Positions 1-9,800 of a stretch of DNA of 64,000 nucleotides are shown here, piece after piece. The stretch spans positions 62,001 to 126,000 of the forward strand of contig NZ_PTQW01000010.1 in assembly GCF_004343725.1 (NCBI RefSeq). The letters are read 5' to 3'. How positions within the stretch are numbered: the first letter of the stretch is position 1; each line of letters opens with the position of its first letter. The DNA is from Treponema sp. J25 (GTDB lineage: Bacteria > Spirochaetota > Spirochaetia > Treponematales > Breznakiellaceae). Below the pieces are notes generated by a model, which was given only the letters and a program-made list of their open reading frames with translations, searched no databases and was not told the DNA's origin. The position numbers and the translations under genes are program-made.

Positions 1-1449
1 CTGCCCATGACGGGATATCCCCAGTTCTTCCGGTTTGGGGAAGAAATCAATCCACATCTTCTTGCCATAGGCCGCAAGGGTCTCTTTTTCAACGGGGAGG
101 TAGTTCTTTATAATGGTCTCCGGGCTGGTACGGGTAATGTAGTTTCCGGTGGAGTCGATATATGCGGTCCCCCGCTGCGGGAAGGGATAGACCCAACGAC
201 CCACGCCGGTCTTCTTGGAGTAGTCCGGGTCCGTATCGGCCCACTTCTGTTCTTTTTCGGGAACCACCCGTTTGCCGTTCTGGATCACATAGTTCACATC
301 CTTAAGTCCCCAGTTGACGAGAATCTGGGCTTCTTCGGAGCAGTACCAATCGAGGAATTCAAAGGCCCGTTCCGGGTCCTTACAGGACTTGGAAATAGCA
401 ATACCCCAGCCACCAGAGAATCCGTAATCCTTGAGCATCGGGGACTTATACTTCTTGTCTGCCACGATGGGAAGGTACGCATAGGTCCGCTCGGGCATCC
501 CCTGTTGAATAAGGGATGTCCGGGCATCTCCATATCCCCAACGGGGATAGGCAATCCCTAAGACCCGACCGCTCGCGATCTTGGCCTTCCAGACATCCTC
601 TTTCTGGGTAAAGGATTCGGGATCCAACAGACCTTCGTGATAGAGCTGGTTGAGCCACTTATAGTACCGGTACATTTCGGGGTGAAGGAACTTGTACTGG
701 GCATCCAGGGTTTTCTGGTCCACGATCCACTGACCGTCATCGGGGAAGCCAATCACATAGTTACCCGGATTGGAAAGATCGATGTACCACTGCCAGGTGT
801 CGATAAGCAGGGATAGGCCGATGGTCTTCTGCCCGTTGATGGTGGGGTACTTCTTCATGTAAGCCCGCAGGGCATTGGCATAATCGTCCAGGGTTTCGAT
901 CTTGGGATAGCCCAGTTCTTTTAGTACCGCATGTTGAATCTGCATACACCCATCGGTGTCCCAGATACCATTCTTCACGCCGTAGGTTCCCACCGTGTAA
1001 ATGTGGGGATCCTTTACGGAGTTGCGGAGCCGCACAATCTGATCCCCGTAGAGTTCCTTGATGTACTTGCCCCGTTTAGCGATAAGATCGTCCAGGGGGA
1101 TCACCGCACCGGCCTCGATCAAAAGGGTTAGGTCTCCCTTTGCGTAGATCAGGTCGGGGTACTGACCGCTGGCAATCATGAGGGGAATCGCCTGCTGGTC
1201 CCCCGCCACCGGTCGATCTACCTTCAGGGTAACGCCGGTAAGCTCGGTGATTTTCTTTGCCACCGGATCCGTAAAGGGCATGTCCTCGGTCGCATCCACC
1301 GTAAAGAAGGTAAAGGTAATGGGAGTCTTGGTCCCCGCCGTCGTTTTACTACTGGTGGCGGCTTTTTGGTCTTTCTGTCCCTCTGCAAAACCAGAGAGGG
1401 TCACTGCTGTGGCCAGAAGTACGAACAGCATTTTTCGTACCACGTTCAT
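1..1449 (-). CDS. Extracellular solute-binding protein of a sugar ABC transporter (C-terminus cut)
   Basis: Open from the ATG at 1449 to the window edge, giving 483 codons without a stop; only the C-terminal end is missing. A canonical AGGAGG site precedes the ATG. The protein starts with a signal peptide (MNVVRKMLFVLLATAVTLSG, then FAEG) without a lipobox cysteine, so it looks like a soluble periplasmic binding protein rather than a lipoprotein. The body fits the LipO/family 1 binding proteins that partner LplB and LplC permeases, with the early PFTDPVAKKITELTGV segment and an aromatic-rich middle. It is the first gene seen upstream of nothing else in this window, lying 38 bp downstream of the LplC-like permease on the same strand. 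Its sugar is not readable from sequence, but the neighbouring GH3 and GH74 enzymes suggest beta-glucan or xyloglucan oligosaccharides (inference). Confidence 0.85.
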   Translation of the reverse strand, partial: MNVVRKMLFVLLATAVTLSGFAEGQKDQKAATSSKTTAGTKTPITFTFFTVDATEDMPFTDPVAKKITELTGVTLKVDRPVAGDQQAIPLMIASGQYPDLIYAKGDLTLLIEAGAVIPLDDLIAKRGKYIKELYGDQIVRLRNSVKDPHIYTVGTYGVKNGIWDTDGCMQIQHAVLKELGYPKIETLDDYANALRAYMKKYPTINGQKTIGLSLLIDTWQWYIDLSNPGNYVIGFPDDGQWIVDQKTLDAQYKFLHPEMYRYYKWLNQLYHEGLLDPESFTQKEDVWKAKIASGRVLGIAYPRWGYGDARTSLIQQGMPERTYAYLPIVADKKYKSPMLKDYGFSGGWGIAISKSCKDPERAFEFLDWYCSEEAQILVNWGLKDVNYVIQNGKRVVPEKEQKWADTDPDYSKKTGVGRWVYPFPQRGTAYIDSTGNYITRTSPETIIKNYLPVEKETLAAYGKKMWIDFFPKPEELGISRHGQ

Positions 1450-1487
1450 CGTTGCCTCCTTTCACTCAAAAATATATTCACCGGGGG

Positions 1488-2393
1488 TTATTCCTTAATG
1501 GCCCCCAGGGTGATTCCGGTGACAAAGTAGCGCTGGAGAAATGGGTACACCAAGACGATAGGCAGGGTTGCCACCATGGTGATGGCCATCTTGATGGCCT
1601 CGGGATTTTTTCGCGCCATTTTGATCGATTCGGAGTAGATATCTACCCGGCTTGAAGTCTGGGCACTATCTAACACTTTCATGAGTTCGTACTGCAGGGT
1701 GGTAAGGTTTTCGTTTCCCCGGGCGTAGAGGTACGTGTCGAACCAACTGTTCCATTGCCCCACGGCAATGAAAAGACCAATCGTTGCAAGAACGGGGGTA
1801 CACAGGGGGAGGATGATCTTAAAGAAGATGGTGATATCATTGGCCCCATCGATCCGGGCCGATTCCTGCAGGGATGGCGGAATCGTATCGATGTAGGAAC
1901 GGATCACAATCACATTAAAGGCGTTGATGAGGCCCGGGATGATATACACCCAAAAACTGTTGATAAGCCCCAGACTGCGGATTAAGAGATAGCCGGGAAT
2001 GAGTCCACCACTCACATACATGGTGATGACCAGGAGGGTGGAGAAACTCTTTTTAAAGACAAAATCATCCCGGCTTAAGGGATAGGCAAACATGGCGCAG
2101 CTTAACACGCCGAGAAGGGCTCCAATAACCGTCCGGAGTACCGATACCTGAAAGGCCCGGGGAAGGCGGCTCCCCCCTTCAAAAAGCACCCGGTAATTAT
2201 CCAGCGTAAACACCCGGGGAAAGATGGTAATTCCCCCCTTTACGGTATCGATGGGATCGTTCAATGACTTTGCGAGGATATTGAGAAAGGGATACAGGGT
2301 GATAACCACCACAAAGAACATAAAAACATTCAAAACCACATCAAAAAGGGAAAAATAGACCCTTCGATGGCTGATTAATCGTCGTTCTAGCAT
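1488..2393 (-). CDS. LplC/YtcP-type sugar ABC transporter permease
   Basis: A 301-residue inner-membrane permease of the binding-protein-dependent transport family. It has about six hydrophobic segments, the first at residues 15-38. The cytoplasmic EAA loop is visible as ESARIDGANDITIFFKIILP, followed by a PVLATIGLF membrane segment. The C-terminus (QRYFVTGITLGAIKE) is typical of the LplC/YtcP subgroup, which carries complex polysaccharide fragments. It lies 18 bp after the LplB-like permease and 38 bp before the binding protein, so the order is permease, permease, binding protein. No ATPase gene accompanies the set, which is usual for this subgroup because a shared MsmX-like ATPase often serves several transporters (known for Firmicutes; inferred here). 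Confidence 0.9.
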   Translation of the reverse strand: MLERRLISHRRVYFSLFDVVLNVFMFFVVVITLYPFLNILAKSLNDPIDTVKGGITIFPRVFTLDNYRVLFEGGSRLPRAFQVSVLRTVIGALLGVLSCAMFAYPLSRDDFVFKKSFSTLLVITMYVSGGLIPGYLLIRSLGLINSFWVYIIPGLINAFNVIVIRSYIDTIPPSLQESARIDGANDITIFFKIILPLCTPVLATIGLFIAVGQWNSWFDTYLYARGNENLTTLQYELMKVLDSAQTSSRVDIYSESIKMARKNPEAIKMAITMVATLPIVLVYPFLQRYFVTGITLGAIKE

Positions 2394-2411
2394 ATCGATA
2401 CCTTTTACTCC

Positions 2412-3350
2412 CTAAAAAATCTTCCGTTCCCCAAAGCGATGGGCCAGTTGATTCGCAATGACCAGCATCACAATGCTTACCCCGGATTTAAAAATTCCAA
2501 TGGCCGTTCCATAGGAGTAACGGAATAGGCCAATCCCAAAATCCAGGGCATACTTATCCAGAACCAACGCCTTTGGGGCTACCACGGCATTCCCTAACAA
2601 GTATTGCCGCTCAAAACCGATGTTGATGATATTTCCGATGCTCAGGATGAGAAGGGTAATCACCGTATACCGGATCCCGGGGAGGGTGATGTACCAGATT
2701 CGCTGGAGGCGGTTGGCTCCGTCGACCAGGGCGGCCTCGTACAGTTGGGGATCGATGGCGCTCATGGCGGCCAGGTAAATGATGGCGTTCCACCCCGTTT
2801 CCTTCCACATATCCGCAAAAACCACGATCCACCAGAAGAGATCCGGCTGGGTCATAAAATCAAAGGGTTTTTTCAGGATCCCCCAATCCACAAGCCATTC
2901 GTTGATAGGCCCGCTTAAGGAAAGCATAGAGGTGATGATGCTGGCCACGATAACCCAGGAAACGAAGTGGGGTAGATAAGAAACGGTCTGCACGAATTTT
3001 TTGAATTTCAAGCTGGTAAGTTCGTTAAGAAGAAGGGCAAACCCGATAGAAGAGGTAAAACCAAACACCAGGAGCAGGACACTCATCCCCAGGGTGTTCC
3101 ACAGGGCCTGATAAAACATGGGGGCCTTAAAAAGGGCTTCAAAATGTTTTAGCCCAACCCACTCTTGATTAAAGAAGCCCAGGTGGGGTTTGTAGTCCTG
3201 AAATGCAATGACCCAGCCTACCAGGGGAATGTAACAAAAGATGATAAGCCAGATCACAAAGGGCACCGACAGGGCAAGTAAGAAGCGCTGGTGCCAGAGT
3301 TTTTGGAGGAAAGCATTCCGCCGGGGCGCTGTTGAGGTTGCTGTCTTCAT
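2412..3350 (-). CDS. LplB-type sugar ABC transporter permease
   Basis: A 312-residue membrane permease, partner of the LplC-like protein downstream. A basic N-terminus (KLWHQRFLLALS) leads into the first membrane helix. The EAA loop reads YEAALVDGANRLQRIWYITL, and the protein ends AHRFGERKIF, a characteristic LplB tail. It is the first gene of the transporter transcript. No Shine-Dalgarno sequence is visible before the ATG. Instead a perfect TATAAT lies on the minus strand at 3365-3360, which would start the transcript about 3 bases before the ATG. The YesN-like regulator gene ends 69 bp upstream, so this transporter could be transcribed separately from the two-component genes. Confidence 0.9.
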   Translation of the reverse strand: MKTATSTAPRRNAFLQKLWHQRFLLALSVPFVIWLIIFCYIPLVGWVIAFQDYKPHLGFFNQEWVGLKHFEALFKAPMFYQALWNTLGMSVLLLVFGFTSSIGFALLLNELTSLKFKKFVQTVSYLPHFVSWVIVASIITSMLSLSGPINEWLVDWGILKKPFDFMTQPDLFWWIVVFADMWKETGWNAIIYLAAMSAIDPQLYEAALVDGANRLQRIWYITLPGIRYTVITLLILSIGNIINIGFERQYLLGNAVVAPKALVLDKYALDFGIGLFRYSYGTAIGIFKSGVSIVMLVIANQLAHRFGERKIF

Positions 3351-3359
3351 ATAGAAGGT

Positions 3360-3365
3360 ATTATA
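3360..3365 (-). promoter_or_regulatory. Candidate -10 box (TATAAT) directly before the LplB-like gene
   Basis: The minus strand reads TATAAT ending 9 bases before the ATG at 3350. No good -35 box is visible (TTTTTC or TTTTCC at the right distance). If used, transcription would begin around 3353 and leave almost no leader, which fits the lack of a ribosome-binding site before the gene. Confidence 0.4.
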
Positions 3366-3418
3366 GAGGAAGAGAAGAGGGGGAAAAACCCAAATTTTTA
3401 AGCAAAAACATGAGAATT

Positions 3419-4954
3419 CTAGTACTTTGCCCGATACATGCGGGGGGTCATGTGTTCGTATTTTCGAAACTTGGTAAAGAAATAGTCCACGCTGGAGTAA
3501 CCGACCATCTCCGAAATCTGGTATATCTTGAGGTCCGTTGTCTTAAGGAGTTTTTTGGCCGCCTCGATGCGGAGTCGGTCCAGGTAGGAATTAAAGGATT
3601 CACCGGTCTGTTCCTTAAAGCGCTTACCAAGGTAGGCACTGTTACAGTTAAAGATCTGACCCAGGGTTTCGAGTTTGAGGTCCTTATTGTAGTTGTTGCG
3701 TACATACTGGATAATTTTGAGGATGTTGTTTGCCGGAACTTCACTTACCAGAATATCCGCGAGGCCATTTACGTACGCATGCAGGGCATCGAGTACTTCG
3801 TCAAGGTAGCGGCTCCCAATAATCACGTTAATGACATCGGAAGCGGGGTTAAAAGAAAGTTCCTTCTCTGGATGGCGGGTAAATACGAGGCTCCGTAATT
3901 CCATGAGAAAGGTAATACAGAACTTTTTTACATCCATCTGGTGGAGAAGAGAAGTGTAGAGGGCATCCCGTAATCGAACGAAAAACTTATCGATCTTCGG
4001 GGTGTCGTAAATCTCCACAAAGGAAAGGAGTTCGCTTGCTGAAAAGGCGAGGGAATTAAAGTTGCCGGTCAGGGGTGGTGCCTTTTTCAGGGTAAGGCAG
4101 GGGATGTCCATTTCAAAAAAAAGCCGGCTGTAGAGGGCCTTTGCCTCTTTGTATGAAGTTTCTAGCCCTGCTAGGCCGTGGTGCCCCTCTCCCAGACTGG
4201 CAAAGGCGCCGATGTGGAGCCCCGAATCTTTTCGTTTTTCATGGTAATTCAGTCGTCGGTGAAATTGTTCCATGTAGCGAAGGATAACCTCTTGCCGTTC
4301 ATCGAAAAATATCATCACCACCATATTGTCCTGAATGAGGGTTTCGTGTTTTAAAAAAGAGAAATAGTCTTGCAAAGCCTTTTCTAAAAAGCGGAGCCTG
4401 TCTCCGTAGCCACAGAGTTCTGCGGATATAAGGGCCACCTGGAAATCCCGGTCAAAAGAGGGATCGCTGCGGTACTGCTGATACCGTTCTGGTTCAAGAT
4501 TGCCCGAAAGGATCTGACTGTACAGGTCCTTTTGGGCGAGTTGGGTGACCACGGCGAGCTGCTGAGAGATTTCCTTTTCTTTTGCAATAAGGACCGTGAT
4601 ATCCTTTATCCGTTCTGCTAATTCTTCTTCGTCTATGGGTTTTACCATGAAGCCTACGGCTCCTAAATTAACCGCATCCCGGGCAAACTCGAAATCCGCA
4701 TACCCCGTTAAGATAAGAAAACGGGGACGGTTCGCCTCCGATGCGGTTGCCCTGAGAATATCGATGCCACTGAGACCGGGCATCTTGATATCCAGGAGTA
4801 CCAGATCGGGTTTTAGGGTTCGAATAAGTTCAAGGGCGGTGATCCCGTTGGCCGCTTCTCCACAGATTTCCCATCCAAGGACCTGCCAATCGATAATCGT
4901 TTTTAATCCTGACCGAACCACCTCTTCATCATCGCAAATAAGCACTTGGTACAT
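3419..4954 (-). CDS. YesN-type response regulator, REC plus AraC DNA-binding domain
   Basis: A 511-residue transcription regulator. Residues 1-120 form a receiver domain with acidic residues D8 and D9, phospho-acceptor D55 in LVLLDIKMPG, and a late lysine (VKPIDEEE). A long middle region of about 270 residues follows. The C-terminal 100 residues are an AraC double helix-turn-helix (NCNSAYLGKRFKEQTGESF, then ISEMVGYSSVDYFFTKFRKY). The gene lies 23 bp downstream of the YesM-like kinase and just upstream of the sugar transporter, the standard order for YesMN systems controlling polysaccharide-uptake loci in Bacillus and Clostridium. Its likely targets are the adjacent transporter and perhaps the diverging GH3 gene (inference). 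Confidence 0.92.
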   Translation of the reverse strand: MYQVLICDDEEVVRSGLKTIIDWQVLGWEICGEAANGITALELIRTLKPDLVLLDIKMPGLSGIDILRATASEANRPRFLILTGYADFEFARDAVNLGAVGFMVKPIDEEELAERIKDITVLIAKEKEISQQLAVVTQLAQKDLYSQILSGNLEPERYQQYRSDPSFDRDFQVALISAELCGYGDRLRFLEKALQDYFSFLKHETLIQDNMVVMIFFDERQEVILRYMEQFHRRLNYHEKRKDSGLHIGAFASLGEGHHGLAGLETSYKEAKALYSRLFFEMDIPCLTLKKAPPLTGNFNSLAFSASELLSFVEIYDTPKIDKFFVRLRDALYTSLLHQMDVKKFCITFLMELRSLVFTRHPEKELSFNPASDVINVIIGSRYLDEVLDALHAYVNGLADILVSEVPANNILKIIQYVRNNYNKDLKLETLGQIFNCNSAYLGKRFKEQTGESFNSYLDRLRIEAAKKLLKTTDLKIYQISEMVGYSSVDYFFTKFRKYEHMTPRMYRAKY

Positions 4955-4977
4955 AGAGCCTTCTTCTCCTGGATGTT

Positions 4978-6786
4978 TTATGGTTCTTTAGTTGGAAGGG
5001 GAAGCACTATCGTCACAGTAGTGCCCTCTTCTTCTGTTGAATCGATGGTAATACCATAAGCGTCTCCGTAATACAGGTGAATGCGCTGTTGCACGTTTAA
5101 AAGACCTATGGAAGTACAGCGGCCCTCTTTGGGTTTTTGGAGTTGCTCCCGGATTTCCCAAAGACGTTCCTTGCTCATCCCTTTACCATTATCCTTGACC
5201 TGTATGGTAAGCAGGCCCTTTTCGCAACTGGTGGTAATGTAAATGAAGCCCCCTTCGATTTTTGATTCCAAGCCATGGGTGAAGGCATTTTCCACGATTG
5301 GCTGGAGTAAGAAGGGGAGGATAAGGATATGCTGGGCATCGCAGAGGGTTACGATGTCGTAATGTACCCTATTCCCAAAACGGATCCGCTGGATTTCAAG
5401 GTAGGAACTGACGAGTTCCAATTCAGATAAAAGAGTAACCGGTTTCTCTGAGAAGTCAAGACTGCGCCGCAGGATTTTTCCCAAAAGTTTTACCGTGTAG
5501 GCTACCTCCCTGTCCTGGTTTGCCAGGGCTTTCATTCGGATGGTTTCCAGAGTGTTGTACAGGAAATGGGGATTAATCTGGTTTACCAGCATCTTAAACT
5601 GGATTTCCCGTTGCTGCGAAAGGAGCTGCCCCTGTTCAATCTTTCGGACGTATACTTCCTGAATAAGTTCTTTTATATTTTGAATGGTAAGGAAAATGTC
5701 ATTGTGAATTTCCGCAAGTTCGTCTTTCCCTCCAATTGAAGGAAGGATAGCAAAGTCCTTTTGGACCACCCGATTCAATTCTTCCCGAATAAGGGTAATA
5801 CGGTGCCAGAAATATTTTGAAAAAAGCACAATGAAGGATATGGAAAATACGAGCCCCGCACTGAGGATGAGGAGGGAGAAGAGAATCATCGTTACCGTGG
5901 GGCGGAGAATGTCCTGCATGGGAATGGTATAGATGAGTTGAAAATCATTTACCGCCCCCCGTTTGGGAGAAAAGGTTTTCGTAATAACCGCATACTTGGT
6001 TTTGCCTATTTCCACCTTCAGTTTTCTTACTATTTCGTCTTTCCTGAAAAAATCCTTAGAGAGCCATTCGGGTGTTTTCCCGTACAGGGCGCTATCCTTG
6101 TTCCAGACGATCCGGTTGTCCATGGCAAGGTACAGAGAGAAGAAGTCTGCTTCAAACAGCCGATAGAGATAGTCCGGCGAAACCCCGATAGAAAGGACCC
6201 CAATACATTGGCCAGTCAGGGGTTTGCGGATAAGGCGAAAGAGAAAAATATACCTGTTTCGGGAAATAACATCCTCTTCCCATCCCCACATGATCCGGCC
6301 ATTTAGGAGGGTAGCTCGGCGGTACCATTCTCGATTTCGGATGCTATCGGTGGTTTGGATAAAGTAGGAGTTATTAAGGAGGGCCTGGTTCTCCACAAAA
6401 AGACGGATGCAGGCCACTTCGGGATGGAGCCGTAAAAAATCATCCAGAAAGGAGAGTTGGGTGTATTCTTCAAAGACTTCGACTACCGAATGGTATTCCC
6501 TCAGGACTGCCTGGTGAATCCGATCGTTAGCGTAAAATCGATCCGAAAGATCGACGATCTTTTCGAGGGCCATGCTCAGACTTTTTTCGAGCCGTAGTAC
6601 GTTTCCCTCCGCTTGCTGAAGATCCTTCTCCAGAAAATTGTTATACAAAAAGAGGGTAAGCATGGTCACAATAATGAACATGGGAAGAAGAAAACTAAAT
6701 CCATACAATACGAGGAGTTTTTTATCGATAGTCAAATTATTGAGGAATTCTTCTGTAATAGTAGCGATTTTTTTAGAGGGTCCCAT
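4978..6786 (-). CDS. YesM-type sensor histidine kinase
   Basis: A 602-residue membrane kinase. Membrane helices lie near residues 22-47 and 300-325, enclosing an extracytoplasmic sensor of about 250 residues. The His_kinase domain contains the phospho-acceptor motif NQINPHFLYNTLETIRMKAL, and the ATPase domain has VENAFTHGLES and VKDNGKGMS. It is the partner of the YesN-like regulator directly downstream. No clear Shine-Dalgarno site precedes the ATG at 6786; a GGGAAG lies 11 bases away. The divergent GH3 gene starts only about 55-66 bp away, so the two promoters must overlap or face each other, with an inverted repeat (6810-6828) between them. Confidence 0.9.
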   Translation of the reverse strand: MGPSKKIATITEEFLNNLTIDKKLLVLYGFSFLLPMFIIVTMLTLFLYNNFLEKDLQQAEGNVLRLEKSLSMALEKIVDLSDRFYANDRIHQAVLREYHSVVEVFEEYTQLSFLDDFLRLHPEVACIRLFVENQALLNNSYFIQTTDSIRNREWYRRATLLNGRIMWGWEEDVISRNRYIFLFRLIRKPLTGQCIGVLSIGVSPDYLYRLFEADFFSLYLAMDNRIVWNKDSALYGKTPEWLSKDFFRKDEIVRKLKVEIGKTKYAVITKTFSPKRGAVNDFQLIYTIPMQDILRPTVTMILFSLLILSAGLVFSISFIVLFSKYFWHRITLIREELNRVVQKDFAILPSIGGKDELAEIHNDIFLTIQNIKELIQEVYVRKIEQGQLLSQQREIQFKMLVNQINPHFLYNTLETIRMKALANQDREVAYTVKLLGKILRRSLDFSEKPVTLLSELELVSSYLEIQRIRFGNRVHYDIVTLCDAQHILILPFLLQPIVENAFTHGLESKIEGGFIYITTSCEKGLLTIQVKDNGKGMSKERLWEIREQLQKPKEGRCTSIGLLNVQQRIHLYYGDAYGITIDSTEEEGTTVTIVLPLPTKEP

Positions 6787-6809
6787 CGGTTATACTGCTT
6801 CCCACGCAC

Positions 6810-6828
6810 CTATCGTTTCTTGCGATAG
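6810..6828. promoter_or_regulatory. Inverted repeat CTATCG-N7-CGATAG between divergent kinase and GH3 genes
   Basis: Perfect 6-bp arms, 6810-6815 and 6823-6828, separated by 7 bases, inside the short divergent intergenic region. The symmetry and position suit a dimeric regulator site controlling both directions. A candidate plus-strand -10 (TAGTAT, 6826-6831) overlaps the right arm. No regulator can be named from the sequence. Confidence 0.35.
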
Positions 6829-6852
6829 TATCACAGCATCATGAGGTTGACA

Positions 6853-9800
6853 ATGGAAACCTATCCTTTTCGCGATCCCACCTTGCCGCTGGAAGAACGT
6901 CTTGCGGATCTTATGAAACGGCTCACGATAGAAGAAAAGCTTGCCCTTCTTCCTACCCAGCAGGCTGCCATCGAACGACTGGGTATCCCGGAGTATCACA
7001 TCGGAGCGGAAGGGGCCCATGGTTTTGTAGATCGAGAAGGGGTTTCCACCACCTTCCCTCAAACCATTGGTCTTGCCTGTAGCTGGGATCGGAGGCTGTT
7101 TCGAGAAATCGGAAAGGTTATTGGAGAAGAAGCCCGAGCTTACTTTAAAAAAAGTGGGAAAGGAGGACTTTCCCTCTGGTTCCCCACCATAGATATGGAA
7201 CGACATCCCCGTTGGGGGCGCACCGAGGAGGGCTACGGGGAAGACCCCTACTTAACCGGAGAACTGGCCGCTGAAATCATCCGGGGTGCCCAGGGGGAAG
7301 ATCCTTTTTACCTTCAGGTATCCTGTGCGCCTAAGCATTTTTTTGCTAACAATAACGAAAAGAATCGGGGGAGCTGTTCCTGTTCGGTAGATCCCCGCAA
7401 TATGTATGAGTACTATCTACCTGCCTTTGAGAAGGCCTTTCTCAAAGGGGACGCCTATTCCTTGATGACCGCCTATAACGAGGTGAACGGTATCCCCATG
7501 ATGATCCATCCCCTGGTGCGAGACCTTGTAAAAAACACCTGGGGACTTGAAGGCAAAGGTCATGTAGTCACCGATGGGGCCGATGTACGCTGTACGGTTC
7601 TCCTCCATCATTATTTTGAAACCCACGCACAAACTATTGCGGCGGCCTTAAAAAACGGGGTGGATACTATGACCGATGATCCTGCTCTGGTAATTCCCGC
7701 TGCCCGGGAGGCTCTGCAACAGGGATTGATGAGCGAAGCTGAACTGGACCGGGCCGTGGCGGCAAGCCTGCGAGTACGATTCCGTTTCGGCCATTTTGAT
7801 CCTCCCGGTATCTGTCCCTATGATCAACCTGTTGAAGAGGGCCCTGAAAGCCCTCGGAAAAGGGCTCTTGCCCGGCGGGCTGTGCAGGAATCGGTGGTAT
7901 TGTTAAAGAACGGTGTACCAGTAGAGGGACCCCAAAGGCCTCTTTTGCCATTAGATCTTTCTTCACCTATCCCATCGGGGAAAGGGGCAAAAATAGCCCT
8001 TATCGGGCCCCTTATAGATCACGTATATAGCGATTGGTATAGCGGCAATCCTCCCTATCGGGTGTCGGTGATGGATGCCCTTCGTCCGCTCGTAGAAGAT
8101 CAGTGGGGAAAAGAGGGGTTTATCTGCGAAAGAGCTTTAGACGAAGTATGCTTTACCACCATGGATGGCCGGCCCCTGGTGATAGATGGGGATGGGAACC
8201 TTCGGATTGGAAAGGTTCCCCCGGAGACTCCCGCCGCAGTTTTTGTCCGGGAAGATTGGGGCTGGGGAGCAAATACCCTCTATAGCCCTGAACGACAGCG
8301 CTACCTCGAAACAAAGGAGTCCTTTGACGTGTCACGTCAGCCAGCAGAAGGAGAGGACCTTTGGGGTGAAGGAAAAGGCTATGGAGATAGTCCCCTTAAA
8401 GTAACTGCTTCTACGACGTTAAATTGGTTTATTACCACCCTCTATAATCTGGTACCCGCACATATTGCTTCAAGGCGAGAAAGAAGTGGTATCGCAGAGC
8501 TCACAAAGGACGGCCCTTTTCAGCATGAAGCGATGCAGGAGCCAAAAGATGGGGGGACCGAACAGCAAAGGGCAAGGAAATTTGCTTTCTCCGAATGGAG
8601 AAAAACAGATACCATTGTGGGTTCCCCTTTCATCGAGAAAAACTGTGCCCTGTACCGGGAAGGTCCGGCGTTCCTCCGAACCTGGAATAGTAAGACCCTT
8701 CGTATTGATAAGGAAGGGAACTTTCACCTTGAACGGTTTTGTACCGAGCCTACGCCACTTATGATGCATCTTCTGCGGGATGGTATTGAAAAGGCGGTTG
8801 AAGCGGCAAAAGGGGCTGAAACGGTTATTCTCTGTCTGGGTAATAATCCAGTTATTAATGGAAAAGAAGAGGTCGATCGGCCCAGTTTGCGATTACCACC
8901 CTATCAGTCGGCCCTGCTTAAGGCGGTGCTGGCTGCAAATCCTCGGACGGTAGTGGTCCTAATGGCAAGTTATCCCTTTATGCTGGATGAGGAAGAGCGG
9001 GCAGCGCCGGCTATCGTGTATCTTGCCCATGGCTTACAGGAACTGGGAAATGGTCTTGTGGATGTGCTCGTGGGAAGGGTGAGCCCCGCGGGTCGGCTCC
9101 CCTTAACCTGGTACGAACGGGAAGAGGGGCTACCGGATATCATGGAATATGACATTATCCGTTCGGGCCTTACCTATCAGTATACTCGGCGACCTGTGCT
9201 CTTTCCCTTTGGTCATGGCCTTTCCTATAGTCGCTTTACCTATAAGGATCTTCGCTGTTCTTCCCCCCGTCTTGCCCCCGGCGCAGAGGTATCCATTCGT
9301 TGTACCGTGGTAAACGAGGGGCCTCTGCCGGCCGACGAGGTAGTTCAATTCTATGTAGCGTTTTATGGTTCGAAGGCCCCCCGTCCTTTGCGAAGCTTGA
9401 AGGGTTTTGAACGACTACACCTTAGGGTGGGCGAAGCTCGCCCGGTGGAATTTCGTTTGCGAGCCGAGGACCTGGCCATCTGGGATGTGCGGCAGGGTCG
9501 GTTCTGGGTGGAGCCGGGCCGGGCGAGCATCATGATCGGGGCCTCTTCCGAGGATATTCGTCTTTCCACGGAGATTGAAATACTGGGGGAAAGCCTGCCC
9601 CCCCGCTGCGCCGACTCTATTGAGGCCTGGAGCTACGACTCTTATCAGTGGTGTTATCTCCATGAAAAGCGGGGTGAACCTATACCGGCGGTGTTTGGAA
9701 CGACTAAAAGACAAGAGAAACTCCATGGGGGGGCAGCGTATGGTGTTGTAAATGGGGAGCATCCTCAGAAGAGTAAGACCCCTTTCCAGGGACAGGGGCT

